A stretch of DNA of 10,288 bases, from NCBI GenBank assembly GCA_052387235.1, contig JBQTJJ010000011.1, positions 1-10,288 of the forward strand, written 5' to 3'. Shown one piece after another: positions 1 to 5,858 of the stretch. Positions within the stretch are counted from its first letter, which is position 1, and every line of letters begins with the position of its first letter. Under the pieces are notes generated by a model. The model was not told the DNA's origin. It saw nothing but the letters and a program-made list of their open reading frames with translations, and made no database searches. The stretch comes from JBQTJJ01 sp052387235. GTDB taxonomy: Bacteria; Actinomycetota; Acidimicrobiia; Acidimicrobiales; GCA-2861595. A program made the translations under genes and the position numbers.

Positions 1-1017
1 GTGGCCGACCTCACCGGCGCCCTGGCCATGGCCGTCCGCGCCGGCGACGACGCCCTGTACGTGGCCGAGCAGGGCGGCATGGTGAGGGCGGTGCGCGACG
101 GCCGGGTGGACGCCCCGCCCGTGCTCGACCTGACGGCCGCGACACGGGCCACCGGCGAGCAGGGCCTGCTGGGGCTGGCCTTCTCCCCCGACGGGTCCCG
201 GCTCTACGTGGACTACACCGATCTCCGGGGTGACACGCGCGTGGTGGAGTACGCCTTCGCCGGCGGCCGGGCCGACCCCGCCTCCCGCCGGGTGCTCCTC
301 GCCGTCGACCAGCCCTTCGCCAACCACAACGGCGGCCACCTGGCCTTCGGCCCCGACGGCATGCTCTACATCGGCCTCGGCGACGGCGGCAGCGGAGGCG
401 ACCCGTTCGGGAACGCCCAGAGCCTGAAGACCGTGCTGGGCAAGATCCTCCGCATCGACCCCCGCCCCGACGGGGACCGGCCCTACACCGTGCCCCCGGA
501 CAACCCGTTCGTGGGCCGGTCCGGGGCCCGGCCCGAGATCTGGGCCTACGGCCTCCGCAACCCGTGGCGGTTCTCGTTCGACCGGGCCACCGGCGCCCTG
601 TGGATCGGCGACGTGGGCCAGAACAGCCGGGAGGAGGTGGACACCTCCGGCCCCGGCTCCACCGGCGGCGAGAACTACGGGTGGGACCACTTCGAGGGCA
701 CGGCCGAATTCTCGGGCGGGACCCCGGACGACTACGTGGCGCCGGTGTTCGACTACCCCACCGGTGACGGCAACTGCTCCGTCACCGGTGGGTACGTCTA
801 CCGGGGCGGCCGCATGCCCGCCCTCCAGGGCCGGTACGTCTTCGGCGACTTCTGCAAGGGCGACGTGCTGGCCCTCGTGCCGGGCGACGGCGCCCCGCGG
901 TCGGTGAGCCTCGGCCTGCAGGTGGACGGGCTGTCGTCGTTCGGCGAGGACGCCGCCGGCGAGCTCTACGCCCTGTCGCTCGGCGACGGCCTCCTGCGCC
1001 TGGAGCCGGCCGGCTAG
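1..1017 (+). CDS. PQQ-dependent sugar dehydrogenase-like (GSDH family) beta-propeller protein, 5' end cut by window
   Basis: Glucose/sorbosone dehydrogenase (GSDH) family protein: soluble or secreted six-bladed propellers, some of which use PQQ to oxidise sugars. Numbering from base 1, the sequence shows NHNGGHLAFGPDG (residues 108-120, where H109 matches the catalytic His of soluble PQQ glucose dehydrogenase), GLGDGGSGGDPFGN (125-138), GLRNPWRFSFD (184-194, where R186 and N187 match the conserved Arg-Asn), WIGDVGQ (201-207), ENYGW (224-228), VTGGYVYRG (261-269) and RYVFGDFCKG (278-287). C259 and C285 could form a disulfide, fitting an exported protein. The first visible residues already lie in the first blade and there is no signal peptide, so the true start is almost certainly left of the window; the GTG at base 1 is probably an internal Val. 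It ends in TAG at 1015-1017, facing the protease gene 22 bp away. Family assignment is firm. The substrate is unknown, and many members are aldose dehydrogenases or uncharacterised. Confidence 0.88.
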   Translation: MADLTGALAMAVRAGDDALYVAEQGGMVRAVRDGRVDAPPVLDLTAATRATGEQGLLGLAFSPDGSRLYVDYTDLRGDTRVVEYAFAGGRADPASRRVLLAVDQPFANHNGGHLAFGPDGMLYIGLGDGGSGGDPFGNAQSLKTVLGKILRIDPRPDGDRPYTVPPDNPFVGRSGARPEIWAYGLRNPWRFSFDRATGALWIGDVGQNSREEVDTSGPGSTGGENYGWDHFEGTAEFSGGTPDDYVAPVFDYPTGDGNCSVTGGYVYRGGRMPALQGRYVFGDFCKGDVLALVPGDGAPRSVSLGLQVDGLSSFGEDAAGELYALSLGDGLLRLEPAG

Positions 1018-1041
1018 GAGGGGCGACCGGCCCGCCGGCTC
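1003..1041. terminator. Possible bidirectional terminator between convergent genes
   Basis: An 8-bp perfect inverted repeat, GAGCCGGC (1003-1010) with GCCGGCTC (1034-1041), brackets the 22-bp gap between the convergent GSDH and S8 genes, with a 23-nt loop. It overlaps both stop codons. No T-tract follows on either strand. The position suits a terminator, but GC-rich inverted repeats of this size arise easily by chance here, and GAGCCGGC lies in a local palindrome (AGCCGGCCGGCT, 1004-1015). Confidence 0.3.
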
Positions 1042-2173
1042 ACAGCCCCAGGCCGCCGAGGCCGGGCAGGGGCAGCCCCAGCAGGTCGGACAGGGGGAGC
1101 CCCAGCAGGCCGCCGGACGGGGTCGGGGCGGGAGTGGGCGGAGGCGTCGTCGACGCCGCTCCCACCGCCGAAGCCGCGTTCAGCCGGCCCCGGCACCCGC
1201 CACTGAACTGGCCGCACGCCACGGGGTCGGCGGTGGCCAGGACCCGGGTGACGGCGTCGTCGGCCGACAGGCCCTGGGCCAGGAGCATGGCCACGGTGGC
1301 GGCCACGTGGGGCGTAGCCATCGACGTTCCGGCCAGGGCCTCGTACTGGTGCTCCTGCCCGGCCCTCCAGAACGTCGAGGTGACGTCGGCGTCGTCGGTG
1401 GTGCCGGCCCCGCCCGGGGCGAGGATGGCCCACTGGGCGTTGCCGGTGGGGCTGGAGTAGCTGGCCACCGTGTCGTCGGGCCCGGTGGCGCCCACCACGA
1501 TGGCGGGCAGTCGGCCGTACTGGGAGCTGCCGATGCCGAGGCCCAGCAGGTTGGTGTTGCCGGCGGCCAGCACGGGGACCGCGCCGCGCGACCAGGCGTA
1601 CTCGACCCCCTCGGCGAGGGACGACCCGAACACGCTGTCGATCACGAAGTTCCCGCCCAGGCTGAGGTTGACGACCCGGGCGCCGTGGTCGACGACCCAC
1701 CGGATGCCGGCGTTGATGTCCTCGGTGGTGCCGGTTCCCTCGGCGTCGAGGGCCTTGGCCACCACCAGCTGGGCGTCGGGGGCCACGCCGGCGACGCCCT
1801 TGCCGTTGCCCTTGGCCGCGGCCACGATGCCGGCCACGTGGGTGCCGTGGCCCTGGTCGTCCTGGCCCGACCCCGCGCAGCGGGCCGGGTCGCCGTTCGA
1901 GCCGATGCAGCTGGTGTGGGCCACCACCCGCCCGGCCAGGTCCTCGTGGTCCAGGTCCACGCCGGTGTCGACGATGCCGACGCGCACACCGGCGCCGGTG
2001 GTGAGGGCCCAGGCGGCGGGGGCGCCGATGCGGACCAGGTTCCACTGCTTCTCGAAGAGGGGGTCGTTGGAGGCCGAGGCCGCCCAGGGCTGGACCACGA
2101 GGGCCAGCAGGGCGGAGAGGGTGGTGCCGAGGGCGAGGGCCCGGGCGGCGAAGGAGCGGGGGGAGGTGATCAT
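1040..2173 (-). CDS. Secreted subtilisin-like serine protease (peptidase S8)
   Basis: Predicted exported subtilase of 377 residues. Starting at ATG 2173-2171, the N-terminus is a signal peptide: a basic n-region (R6, R11), a hydrophobic core around residues 12-27 and an Ala-rich cleavage region ending near AASAS (31-35). The mature N-terminus (NDPLFEKQWNL) is typical of S8 proteases with no large propeptide. The catalytic triad is complete: D69 in VGIVDTGVD, H109 in GHGTHVAG, S284 in GTSMATPHVA; N206 in AAGN is the oxyanion-hole Asn. Cys pairs 89/99 and one near residues 330-335 suggest extracellular disulfides. After about residue 338 a Pro/Thr-rich linker (TTPPPTPAPTP) leads to a 24-residue Gly/Leu/Pro tail with a repeated LLGLPL, function unknown. 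An in-frame GTG at 2230 would add 19 residues ahead of the signal peptide and is less likely. No strong Shine-Dalgarno precedes 2173. It lies downstream of the sigma-factor gene on the same strand. The substrate is not inferable. Confidence 0.93.
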   Translation of the reverse strand: MITSPRSFAARALALGTTLSALLALVVQPWAASASNDPLFEKQWNLVRIGAPAAWALTTGAGVRVGIVDTGVDLDHEDLAGRVVAHTSCIGSNGDPARCAGSGQDDQGHGTHVAGIVAAAKGNGKGVAGVAPDAQLVVAKALDAEGTGTTEDINAGIRWVVDHGARVVNLSLGGNFVIDSVFGSSLAEGVEYAWSRGAVPVLAAGNTNLLGLGIGSSQYGRLPAIVVGATGPDDTVASYSSPTGNAQWAILAPGGAGTTDDADVTSTFWRAGQEHQYEALAGTSMATPHVAATVAMLLAQGLSADDAVTRVLATADPVACGQFSGGCRGRLNAASAVGAASTTPPPTPAPTPSGGLLGLPLSDLLGLPLPGLGGLGL

Positions 2174-3567
2174 GCGGGCACAACGTCCGAAGGGACCGGT
2201 TTCTCGCGCTCTTTCCCAGGGAAGCAGCACGGCCGCCTACTCCGGGTCGGCCGGCAGGCTGGCCGGCGCCGGCACGACGAGGCCGGCGGTGGCGTCCACG
2301 ACGGCGTCCAGCACGGACTGCACCACGCCGCCGGCCTCCTCGACCGCCGGCGCCGGGGAGGGCACGGCGGCGGTGAGGGGACCCACCACCGCGGCGAGCG
2401 TGTCGCCGGCGGCGAGCGGCGGCACGGCGAGCGGCGGCGCGGCGGCCCCTGGGACGCCGGCGGGCGGCGGCGCGGCGGCCCCGGGGACGCTGGCGGTCCG
2501 CCCGGCGCCGGCCGCCCGGGCACGGCCGGCGGGACCGGGGCCTGCGCCGGGGACAGGATCGGCAGGGCGGCGGCGTGCCCGGGGGGAAGGGCTGCGGCGT
2601 GCCCGGGGGGCAGGGCGGCCAGGGCGGGCAGCCGGGGAAGGGCCACGGCCGCCGGCGCCGGCAGGGTCAGGCCCCGCGCCAGGGCCGCCACGGCGGCGGG
2701 CAGGGCCGCCGGCGCGGCCCGGGCCGGCGGCGCGGCGGCCGGCGCCGGCGCCGGCGGCGAGGGCGCCCCGGCCGGACCGGTGCCGTCGGCCGCCAGCGGG
2801 GCCACGGCCAGCACGCCGGCGCCCACCAGGCCGGCCACCCGCTGCGCCACGGGGCGGGCAGCCGGGCCGAGGCCGATCACCCCCGACACGGCCGAGGCGG
2901 CGGCGTCGACGGCGGCCGCCACCGACGCGCCGAGGCGGGCCAGGGGCCGGGCCAGGGGGCCGGCCGACGACGCCACGACCGAGGTGGCCGCCACCTCGGG
3001 GGCGACGGAGCCCGTCTCCACGCCCGCGGCCCGGCACGACGCGACCATGCGCCGGCGGGCCCGGAGGAGCAGGGAGTCCACCGCCCCCACCGACACGGCC
3101 AGGGCGGCCGCGACCTCGCCGGGGCGCCGGCCCTCGCCGTCCCGGGCCATGATGACCTCCCGCTGGCGCCGCGGCAGGGCGTCCAGGGCCCGGCGCACCT
3201 CGGCCACCCGCTCGGTGCGCAGGACGGCGTCCTCGCAGCTCTCGCGGTCCTCGCCCGCCGGCGGGTCGGCCATGGGCGTGGTGCGCTCCCCCGCCCGCCA
3301 GGCGTCGGCGCACAGCCGGTAGGCGATCACCTGGACCCACGCCCCGAACCGGCGCTCGGCCGTGCACCTGTCGATGCGCTCGAAGGCCCGCACGAAGGCG
3401 GCCTGGGCCACCTCGTCGGCCTCGGTCAGGCTGCAGAGGCGCCGGGCGCAGACCCGCCGCACGCTGGCGTGATGGCGCCGGAACAGCTCCTCGAACGCGC
3501 CGGCGTCGCCCGCCTGCACCGCCCGCACCAGCTCGGCGTCGTCGACCTCTGCTGCCAGCTTGCCCAC
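2170..3567 (-). CDS. ECF-type RNA polymerase sigma factor with long Ala/Pro-rich tail; apparent frameshift near 2500
   Basis: Sigma-70 family, ECF-like. Region 2 is at residues 9-95 (DDAELVRAVQAGDAGAFEELF, then EADEVAQAAFVRAFERID and FGAWVQVIAYRLCADAWR). Region 4 is at about 124-178 (VRRALDALPRRQREVIMARDGEG, helix-turn-helix at PGEVAAALAVSVGAVDSLLLRARRRM). Ordinary ECF factors stop near here, at about 180-200 residues. This one continues for some 260 residues with a hydrophobic stretch at 244-260 (VAGLVGAGVLAVAPLAA), which could be a membrane segment, then an Ala/Pro-rich region. As sequenced, the frame stays open to TGA 2172-2170, overlapping the protease ATG by 4 bp. After about residue 356, however, it turns into Arg/Cys/Trp-rich sequence unlike the rest, while a sensible Ala/Val-rich, GC3-rich continuation runs in the other frame to TAG 2239-2237. 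The natural product is probably about 445 residues ending at 2237. The start is GTG 3567-3565, with no closer Shine-Dalgarno. No anti-sigma gene is visible. Confidence 0.82.
   Translation of the reverse strand: MGKLAAEVDDAELVRAVQAGDAGAFEELFRRHHASVRRVCARRLCSLTEADEVAQAAFVRAFERIDRCTAERRFGAWVQVIAYRLCADAWRAGERTTPMADPPAGEDRESCEDAVLRTERVAEVRRALDALPRRQREVIMARDGEGRRPGEVAAALAVSVGAVDSLLLRARRRMVASCRAAGVETGSVAPEVAATSVVASSAGPLARPLARLGASVAAAVDAAASAVSGVIGLGPAARPVAQRVAGLVGAGVLAVAPLAADGTGPAGAPSPPAPAPAAAPPARAAPAALPAAVAALARGLTLPAPAAVALPRLPALAALPPGHAAALPPGHAAALPILSPAQAPVPPAVPGRPAPGGPPASPGPPRRRPPASQGPPRRRSPCRRSPPATRSPRWWVPSPPPCPPRRRRSRRPAAWCSPCWTPSWTPPPASSCRRRPACRPTRSRRPCCFPGKEREKPVPSDVVPA
2237..2500 (-). other. 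Displaced-frame C-terminal segment of the sigma factor
   Basis: From about 2500 down to TAG 2239-2237, the minus frame one base off the sigma-factor frame reads as a plausible protein end. It holds two 11-residue repeats (VPGAAAPPPAG, VPGAAAPPLAV), then AAGDTLAAVVGPLTAAVPSP, EEAGGVVQSVLDAVVDATAG and LVVPAPASLPADPE. Nearly every third base is G or C and the residue mix matches the upstream tail. The formal frame here gives PPRRR repeats and several Trp and Cys. Joining the two needs one base fewer in the reading step, that is, a missing base in the sequence or a -1 shift. I infer a frameshift mutation or a sequence error in the G/C runs between about 2480 and 2530. Confidence 0.7.
2431..2490 (-). 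repeat. 33-bp-period tandem repeat in the sigma-factor tail
   Basis: Two 27-bp copies (2431-2457 and 2464-2490) match except at one base (T at 2450 against G at 2483), with a 33-bp period, that is 11 codons. In the better frame they encode VPGAAAPPPAG/VPGAAAPPLAV. Such a repeat is a slippage-prone site and lies next to the inferred frameshift. Confidence 0.85.
2563..2610 (-). repeat. Two 24-bp repeats encoding PPGHAAAL
   Basis: Copies at 2587-2610 and 2563-2586 each encode PPGHAAAL (residues 320-327 and 328-335 of the sigma factor). They differ only at third codon positions, which shows that this part of the tail is read in the annotated frame, before the frame change. Confidence 0.85.
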
Positions 3568-3569
3568 CA

Positions 3570-3589
3570 GGGCGTCACATTCGACGCCC
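3570..3589 (-). promoter_or_regulatory. Hairpin two bases before the sigma-factor GTG start
   Basis: On the minus strand GGGCGTC-GAATGT-GACGCCC forms a perfect 7-bp stem with a 6-nt loop, ending 2 nt before the GTG at 3567. The only strong Shine-Dalgarno match nearby, AGGAGG (plus-strand CCTCCT at 3599-3604), lies 31 nt from the GTG in linear distance but about 11 nt away if this hairpin is folded and skipped. It may therefore control or bridge translation initiation. It could also be a protein-binding site in DNA, or chance. Confidence 0.45.
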
Positions 3590-3648
3590 GGAGCCGGCCC
3601 TCCTGCCGATTCGGACGCAAACGGACACGACCGGCGCGGGGCCCGGGC

Positions 3649-4377
3649 CTACGCCAGCCCGAGCACCGCCGGCAGCTGGTCGAAGTGGGACACCACGTGG
3701 TGGCCCTCGGGATCGGGCTGGCTGGCGTCGTCCTCGATCCCGGCGTACCGGACGGACACCATGCCCATGTTGCGGGCGCCGGCCACGTCGGTGCGGCGCA
3801 TGTCGCCCACGTGGGCCACCCGCTCCGGCACCGGCCCCCCGAGGCCCTCGAGCGCGTGCTCGAAGATGACGGGGGACGGCTTGTAGGCGCCCACCTCGTC
3901 GGAGAACGACCAGTGGTCGAACAGGGGCAGCACACCGTGGCGGATGAGGTGGTCGCGCAGCACCGACGACGGGGTGAAGCCCACGTCGCAGATGATCCCC
4001 AGCTTCATCCCGCCGTCCTTGAGGGCGTGCAGGCAGCGCTCGACACCGTCGGCCAGGTGCAGCTCCACCTCGGTCCCGGTGCGCCCGAAGGCGTTCACCA
4101 GGTCGGCCCGCACGTCGGCGGGCACGGTGAAGCCCAGGTTCTCGATGATGTGCTCGGCCGCCTCGGCCGCCTGGAACTGCTCGTTGGCGTGCCACGACGC
4201 CACGTACGCGTCCCACGCCCCGTCGTACACCGCCTCCAGCTCCACCCGCTCCAGGGCGAAGCCGCCCTCCTCCAGCAGCCCGGCCCACGCCTCCAGCCGC
4301 CGGCTGCGCAGGTCGCCGCGCAGCTCGTAGACGAGGGTGTTCCAGAAGTCGAAGGTGACGGCTTCGATGGCGGGCAT
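3649..4377 (-). CDS. HAD-superfamily hydrolase
   Basis: Haloacid dehalogenase-like hydrolase of 242 residues, cytoplasmic. Motif I is FDFWNTL with nucleophile D10; motif II lies near GIICDVGFTPSS (128-138, with D131 where Ser/Thr is common); motif III is K166 in AYKPSPVIF; motif IV is HVGDMRRTDVAGA (189-201; D192 and D197 for Mg2+). Residues 15-105 form the mainly helical cap expected of subclass I. The residue two after the nucleophile is Trp (W12) instead of the Asp acid/base of typical HAD phosphatases. DxWxT and DxYxT variants occur in this superfamily, and haloacid dehalogenases carry Tyr there, so phosphatase activity should not be assumed. ATG 4377-4375 is the start and TAG 3651-3649 the stop. 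It lies 42 bp after the bldC-like gene and 81 bp before the sigma factor, all in one direction, so co-transcription is possible. The substrate is unknown. Confidence 0.9.
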   Translation of the reverse strand: MPAIEAVTFDFWNTLVYELRGDLRSRRLEAWAGLLEEGGFALERVELEAVYDGAWDAYVASWHANEQFQAAEAAEHIIENLGFTVPADVRADLVNAFGRTGTEVELHLADGVERCLHALKDGGMKLGIICDVGFTPSSVLRDHLIRHGVLPLFDHWSFSDEVGAYKPSPVIFEHALEGLGGPVPERVAHVGDMRRTDVAGARNMGMVSVRYAGIEDDASQPDPEGHHVVSHFDQLPAVLGLA

Positions 4378-4419
4378 GCGCCGGGGAGCCTACGGCTCGC
4401 CGGCCGCCCCGGTGCGGGC

Positions 4420-4617
4420 CTACAGGCCCTGGTGCTGCATCTCCTCCAGCGACCGCCGGATCTCGGAGGCCCGGAAGCGGCGGTGCCCTCCGAGCGTCCG
4501 GATGGCCGTGATCTTCCCGGCCCGTGCCCACCGGGTGACGGTCTTGGGGTTCACCCGGAACAGTGCAGCCACTTCGGCGGGGGTGAGGAGGGGATCGGGT
4601 TGGCTCTGCTCAGGCAC
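4420..4617 (-). CDS. bldC: BldC-like MerR-type DNA-binding protein
   Basis: Small winged helix-turn-helix protein of 65 residues from GTG 4617-4615, closely resembling the actinobacterial developmental regulator BldC as I remember it. The core is LLTPAEVAALFRVNPKTVTRW (residues 10-30, helix-turn-helix), then ARAGKITAIRTLGGHRRFR (31-49, the wing with the diagnostic LGGHRR(F/Y)R). It lacks the coiled-coil and effector domains of true MerR proteins, as BldC does. I chose GTG 4617 because AAGGGA (plus-strand TCCCTT, 4624-4629) lies 6 nt upstream and the length then fits the family; an upstream GTG at 4650 would add 11 residues. In Streptomyces BldC binds DNA co-operatively as head-to-tail oligomers on direct repeats and delays development. 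Its role in this non-Streptomyces context is unknown. It is divergent from the leucine dehydrogenase operon. Family assignment is firm; orthology rather than paralogy to bldC is likely but not certain. Confidence 0.88.
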   Translation of the reverse strand: MPEQSQPDPLLTPAEVAALFRVNPKTVTRWARAGKITAIRTLGGHRRFRASEIRRSLEEMQHQGL

Positions 4618-4653
4618 GGTGTTTCCCTTCAGGAGGCGTCCCTTTCGCACCTG

Positions 4654-4682
4654 AAGGTACGTGCCGTCCCGAGTGAGGTCGA
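4654..4682 (-). promoter_or_regulatory. Candidate promoter of the bldC-like gene
   Basis: On the minus strand TCGACC (4682-4677) and TACCTT (4659-4654) are separated by exactly 17 nt. They resemble the actinobacterial -35 TTGACA and -10 TAnnnT boxes. The predicted transcript would begin near 4647, giving a leader of about 30 nt that contains the AAGGGA ribosome-binding site for GTG 4617. Confidence 0.45.
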
Positions 4683-4694
4683 TGGCCCGATCGC

Positions 4695-4718
4695 GTCATT
4701 CTGGGGCAACGGAATGAC
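4695..4718. promoter_or_regulatory. Inverted repeat, possible operator between divergent genes
   Basis: GTCATTC (4695-4701) and GAATGAC (4712-4718) are perfect 7-bp inverted half-sites separated by 10 bp, so their centres lie 17 bp apart. This is an AT-richer patch in a GC-rich region. It lies upstream of the candidate bldC -35 box and about 45-68 bp before the leucine dehydrogenase start. It has the form of a binding site for a dimeric repressor or activator; the protein is unknown. Confidence 0.45.
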
Positions 4719-4723
4719 TAGCC

Positions 4724-4739
4724 CCCCGGGGTACCGGGG
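4724..4739. repeat. Short GC-rich inverted repeat
   Basis: CCCCGG (4724-4729) and CCGGGG (4734-4739) flank a GGTA loop. The site lies between the GTCATTC/GAATGAC repeat and the candidate -10 of the leucine dehydrogenase operon. It may be an operator overlapping the -35 zone or just GC-rich chance sequence. Confidence 0.3.
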
Positions 4740-4747
4740 AGCGGCTG

Positions 4748-4753
4748 TACGCT
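4748..4753 (+). promoter_or_regulatory. Candidate -10 box for a leaderless leucine dehydrogenase transcript
   Basis: TACGCT fits the actinobacterial -10 pattern TAnnnT and ends 9 nt before GTG 4763. Initiation about 7 nt downstream would place the transcript start at or within a few bases of the start codon. No convincing Shine-Dalgarno precedes the GTG, which agrees with leaderless translation. No clear -35 box is seen, so an activator may be needed. Confidence 0.38.
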
Positions 4754-4762
4754 CGACAAGCG

Positions 4763-5854
4763 GTGGACGTCTTCGATCGGATCGGTGACGAGGACTACGA
4801 GCAGGTGGTGTTCTGCCACGACCGACCGAGCGGTCTGCGGGCCATCATCGCCATCCACTCCACCCGGCTCGGACCCAGCCTGGGCGGGACCCGCTTCCAC
4901 CCCTACGCCACTGAGGACGAGGCCCTCGAGGACGTGTTGCGCCTGGCCCGGGGCATGACCTACAAGTCGGCGGTGGCCGGACTCGACCTCGGCGGCGGCA
5001 AGGCGGTGGTGATCGGCGATCCCCGCACGGCCAGGACCGAGCCCCTGCTGCGGGCCTACGGGCGCTTCGTCGACTCCCTGGGCGGGCGCTACATCACGGC
5101 CGAGGACGTGGGCACGACCCAGGCCGACATGGACCTCATCCTGCGGGAGACGCCCTTCGTCACCGGCGTGAGCCGCTCCCTCGGGGGCTCGGGCGACCCC
5201 TCGGCCGCCACCGCCCAGGGCGTCCTGTACGCGATGGGGGCGGTGGCCCGGCACCTGTGGGGCGAGACGGCCCTGGAGGGGCGCACGGTGGTCGTGAGCG
5301 GCGTGGGGAAGGTGGGGTACAACCTGGTCCGCCACCTGGTCGAGGAGCGGGCCGTGGTCACCGTGGCCGACGTGGTGCCGGCCGCCGTCGACCGGGCCGC
5401 CCTGGAGCTCGGCGTCGAGGTGGTCCCGCCCGAGAAGGCCCATGCCATCGACTGCGACATCTTCTCCCCCTGTGCCCTTGGCGGCATCCTGTCGGCCGCA
5501 ACCATCCCCGAGCTGCGGTGCGCGGCGGTGGTGGGCTCGGCCAACAACCAGCTGGCCGAGCCGGGCTGCGCCCACCTGCTGGAGGAGGCCGGCATCCTCT
5601 ACGCCCCCGACTACGTGGTGAACTCCGGCGGCATCATCAACGTGGCCGAGGAGCTGAAGGGCTACGACCGCGACCGGGCCGACGGGGAGATCCGGCGCAT
5701 CTTCGACACCACCGCCGCCGTCCTGGCCACGGCCGGGGCCGAGGGCATCACCACCGCCGAGGCCGCCGACCGGGTGGCCGAGCGCCGGCTGGAGCAGGTG
5801 GGCCGGGTGCAGCTGATCCGGGCGCCCCAGCCCCGCGGCCCGAGAGGCAGGTAG
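4763..5854 (+). CDS. Leucine dehydrogenase-like (Glu/Leu/Phe/Val dehydrogenase family)
   Basis: NAD-dependent amino-acid dehydrogenase of 363 residues that reversibly deaminates branched-chain amino acids to 2-oxoacids and ammonium in the cytoplasm. Substrate and catalytic residues fall at the positions known for Bacillus leucine dehydrogenase: GGTRF (41-45), K68 in MTYKSAVAG, catalytic K80 in LGGGKAVV and D115 in AEDVGTT. L40 and A113 match the aliphatic side-chain pocket of leucine dehydrogenase. The Rossmann domain has GVGKVG (180-185) with D203 at the end of the second strand, predicting NAD over NADP. NSGGIINVAEEL (286-297) is the usual late family motif. Length is normal. GTG 4763 is chosen because it aligns the N-terminus; valine or phenylalanine dehydrogenase are less likely alternatives. 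The next gene starts 4 bp after TAG 5852-5854 and encodes a 2-oxoacid dehydrogenase E1, which would consume the 2-oxoacids made here. That supports branched-chain amino-acid catabolism. Regulation may involve the divergent region shared with the bldC-like gene. Confidence 0.92.
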   Translation: MDVFDRIGDEDYEQVVFCHDRPSGLRAIIAIHSTRLGPSLGGTRFHPYATEDEALEDVLRLARGMTYKSAVAGLDLGGGKAVVIGDPRTARTEPLLRAYGRFVDSLGGRYITAEDVGTTQADMDLILRETPFVTGVSRSLGGSGDPSAATAQGVLYAMGAVARHLWGETALEGRTVVVSGVGKVGYNLVRHLVEERAVVTVADVVPAAVDRAALELGVEVVPPEKAHAIDCDIFSPCALGGILSAATIPELRCAAVVGSANNQLAEPGCAHLLEEAGILYAPDYVVNSGGIINVAEELKGYDRDRADGEIRRIFDTTAAVLATAGAEGITTAEAADRVAERRLEQVGRVQLIRAPQPRGPRGR

Positions 5855-5858
5855 CGGC

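Noticed and set aside
2170..2173. ATGA overlap as proof of sigma-factor/protease translational coupling
   Set aside because: It depends on the frame used after position 2500, which appears not to be the natural coding frame.
2174..2236. ECF-type autoregulated promoter (GGGAAA/GAAACC and CGTT boxes) ahead of the protease
   Set aside because: The spacers between candidate boxes are about 26 or 12 nt, not the roughly 16-17 nt expected, so no promoter is called.
3577..3584. ATGTGA on the minus strand as a minimal start-stop leader ORF before the sigma factor
   Set aside because: The AGGAGG is about 16 nt away, and the ATG is followed at once by a stop codon. This is a chance occurrence within the hairpin loop.
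4724..4739. CCCCGG/CCGGGG hairpin as an intrinsic terminator
   Set aside because: It lies in a divergent promoter region with no gene reading into it and no T-tract, so termination makes no sense there.
1307..4788. Long plus-strand open frames across the protease, sigma-factor and HAD genes
   Set aside because: They are antisense to genes with clear catalytic motifs. Their Gly/Arg/His-rich low-complexity translations are typical of stop-poor high-GC shadow frames.
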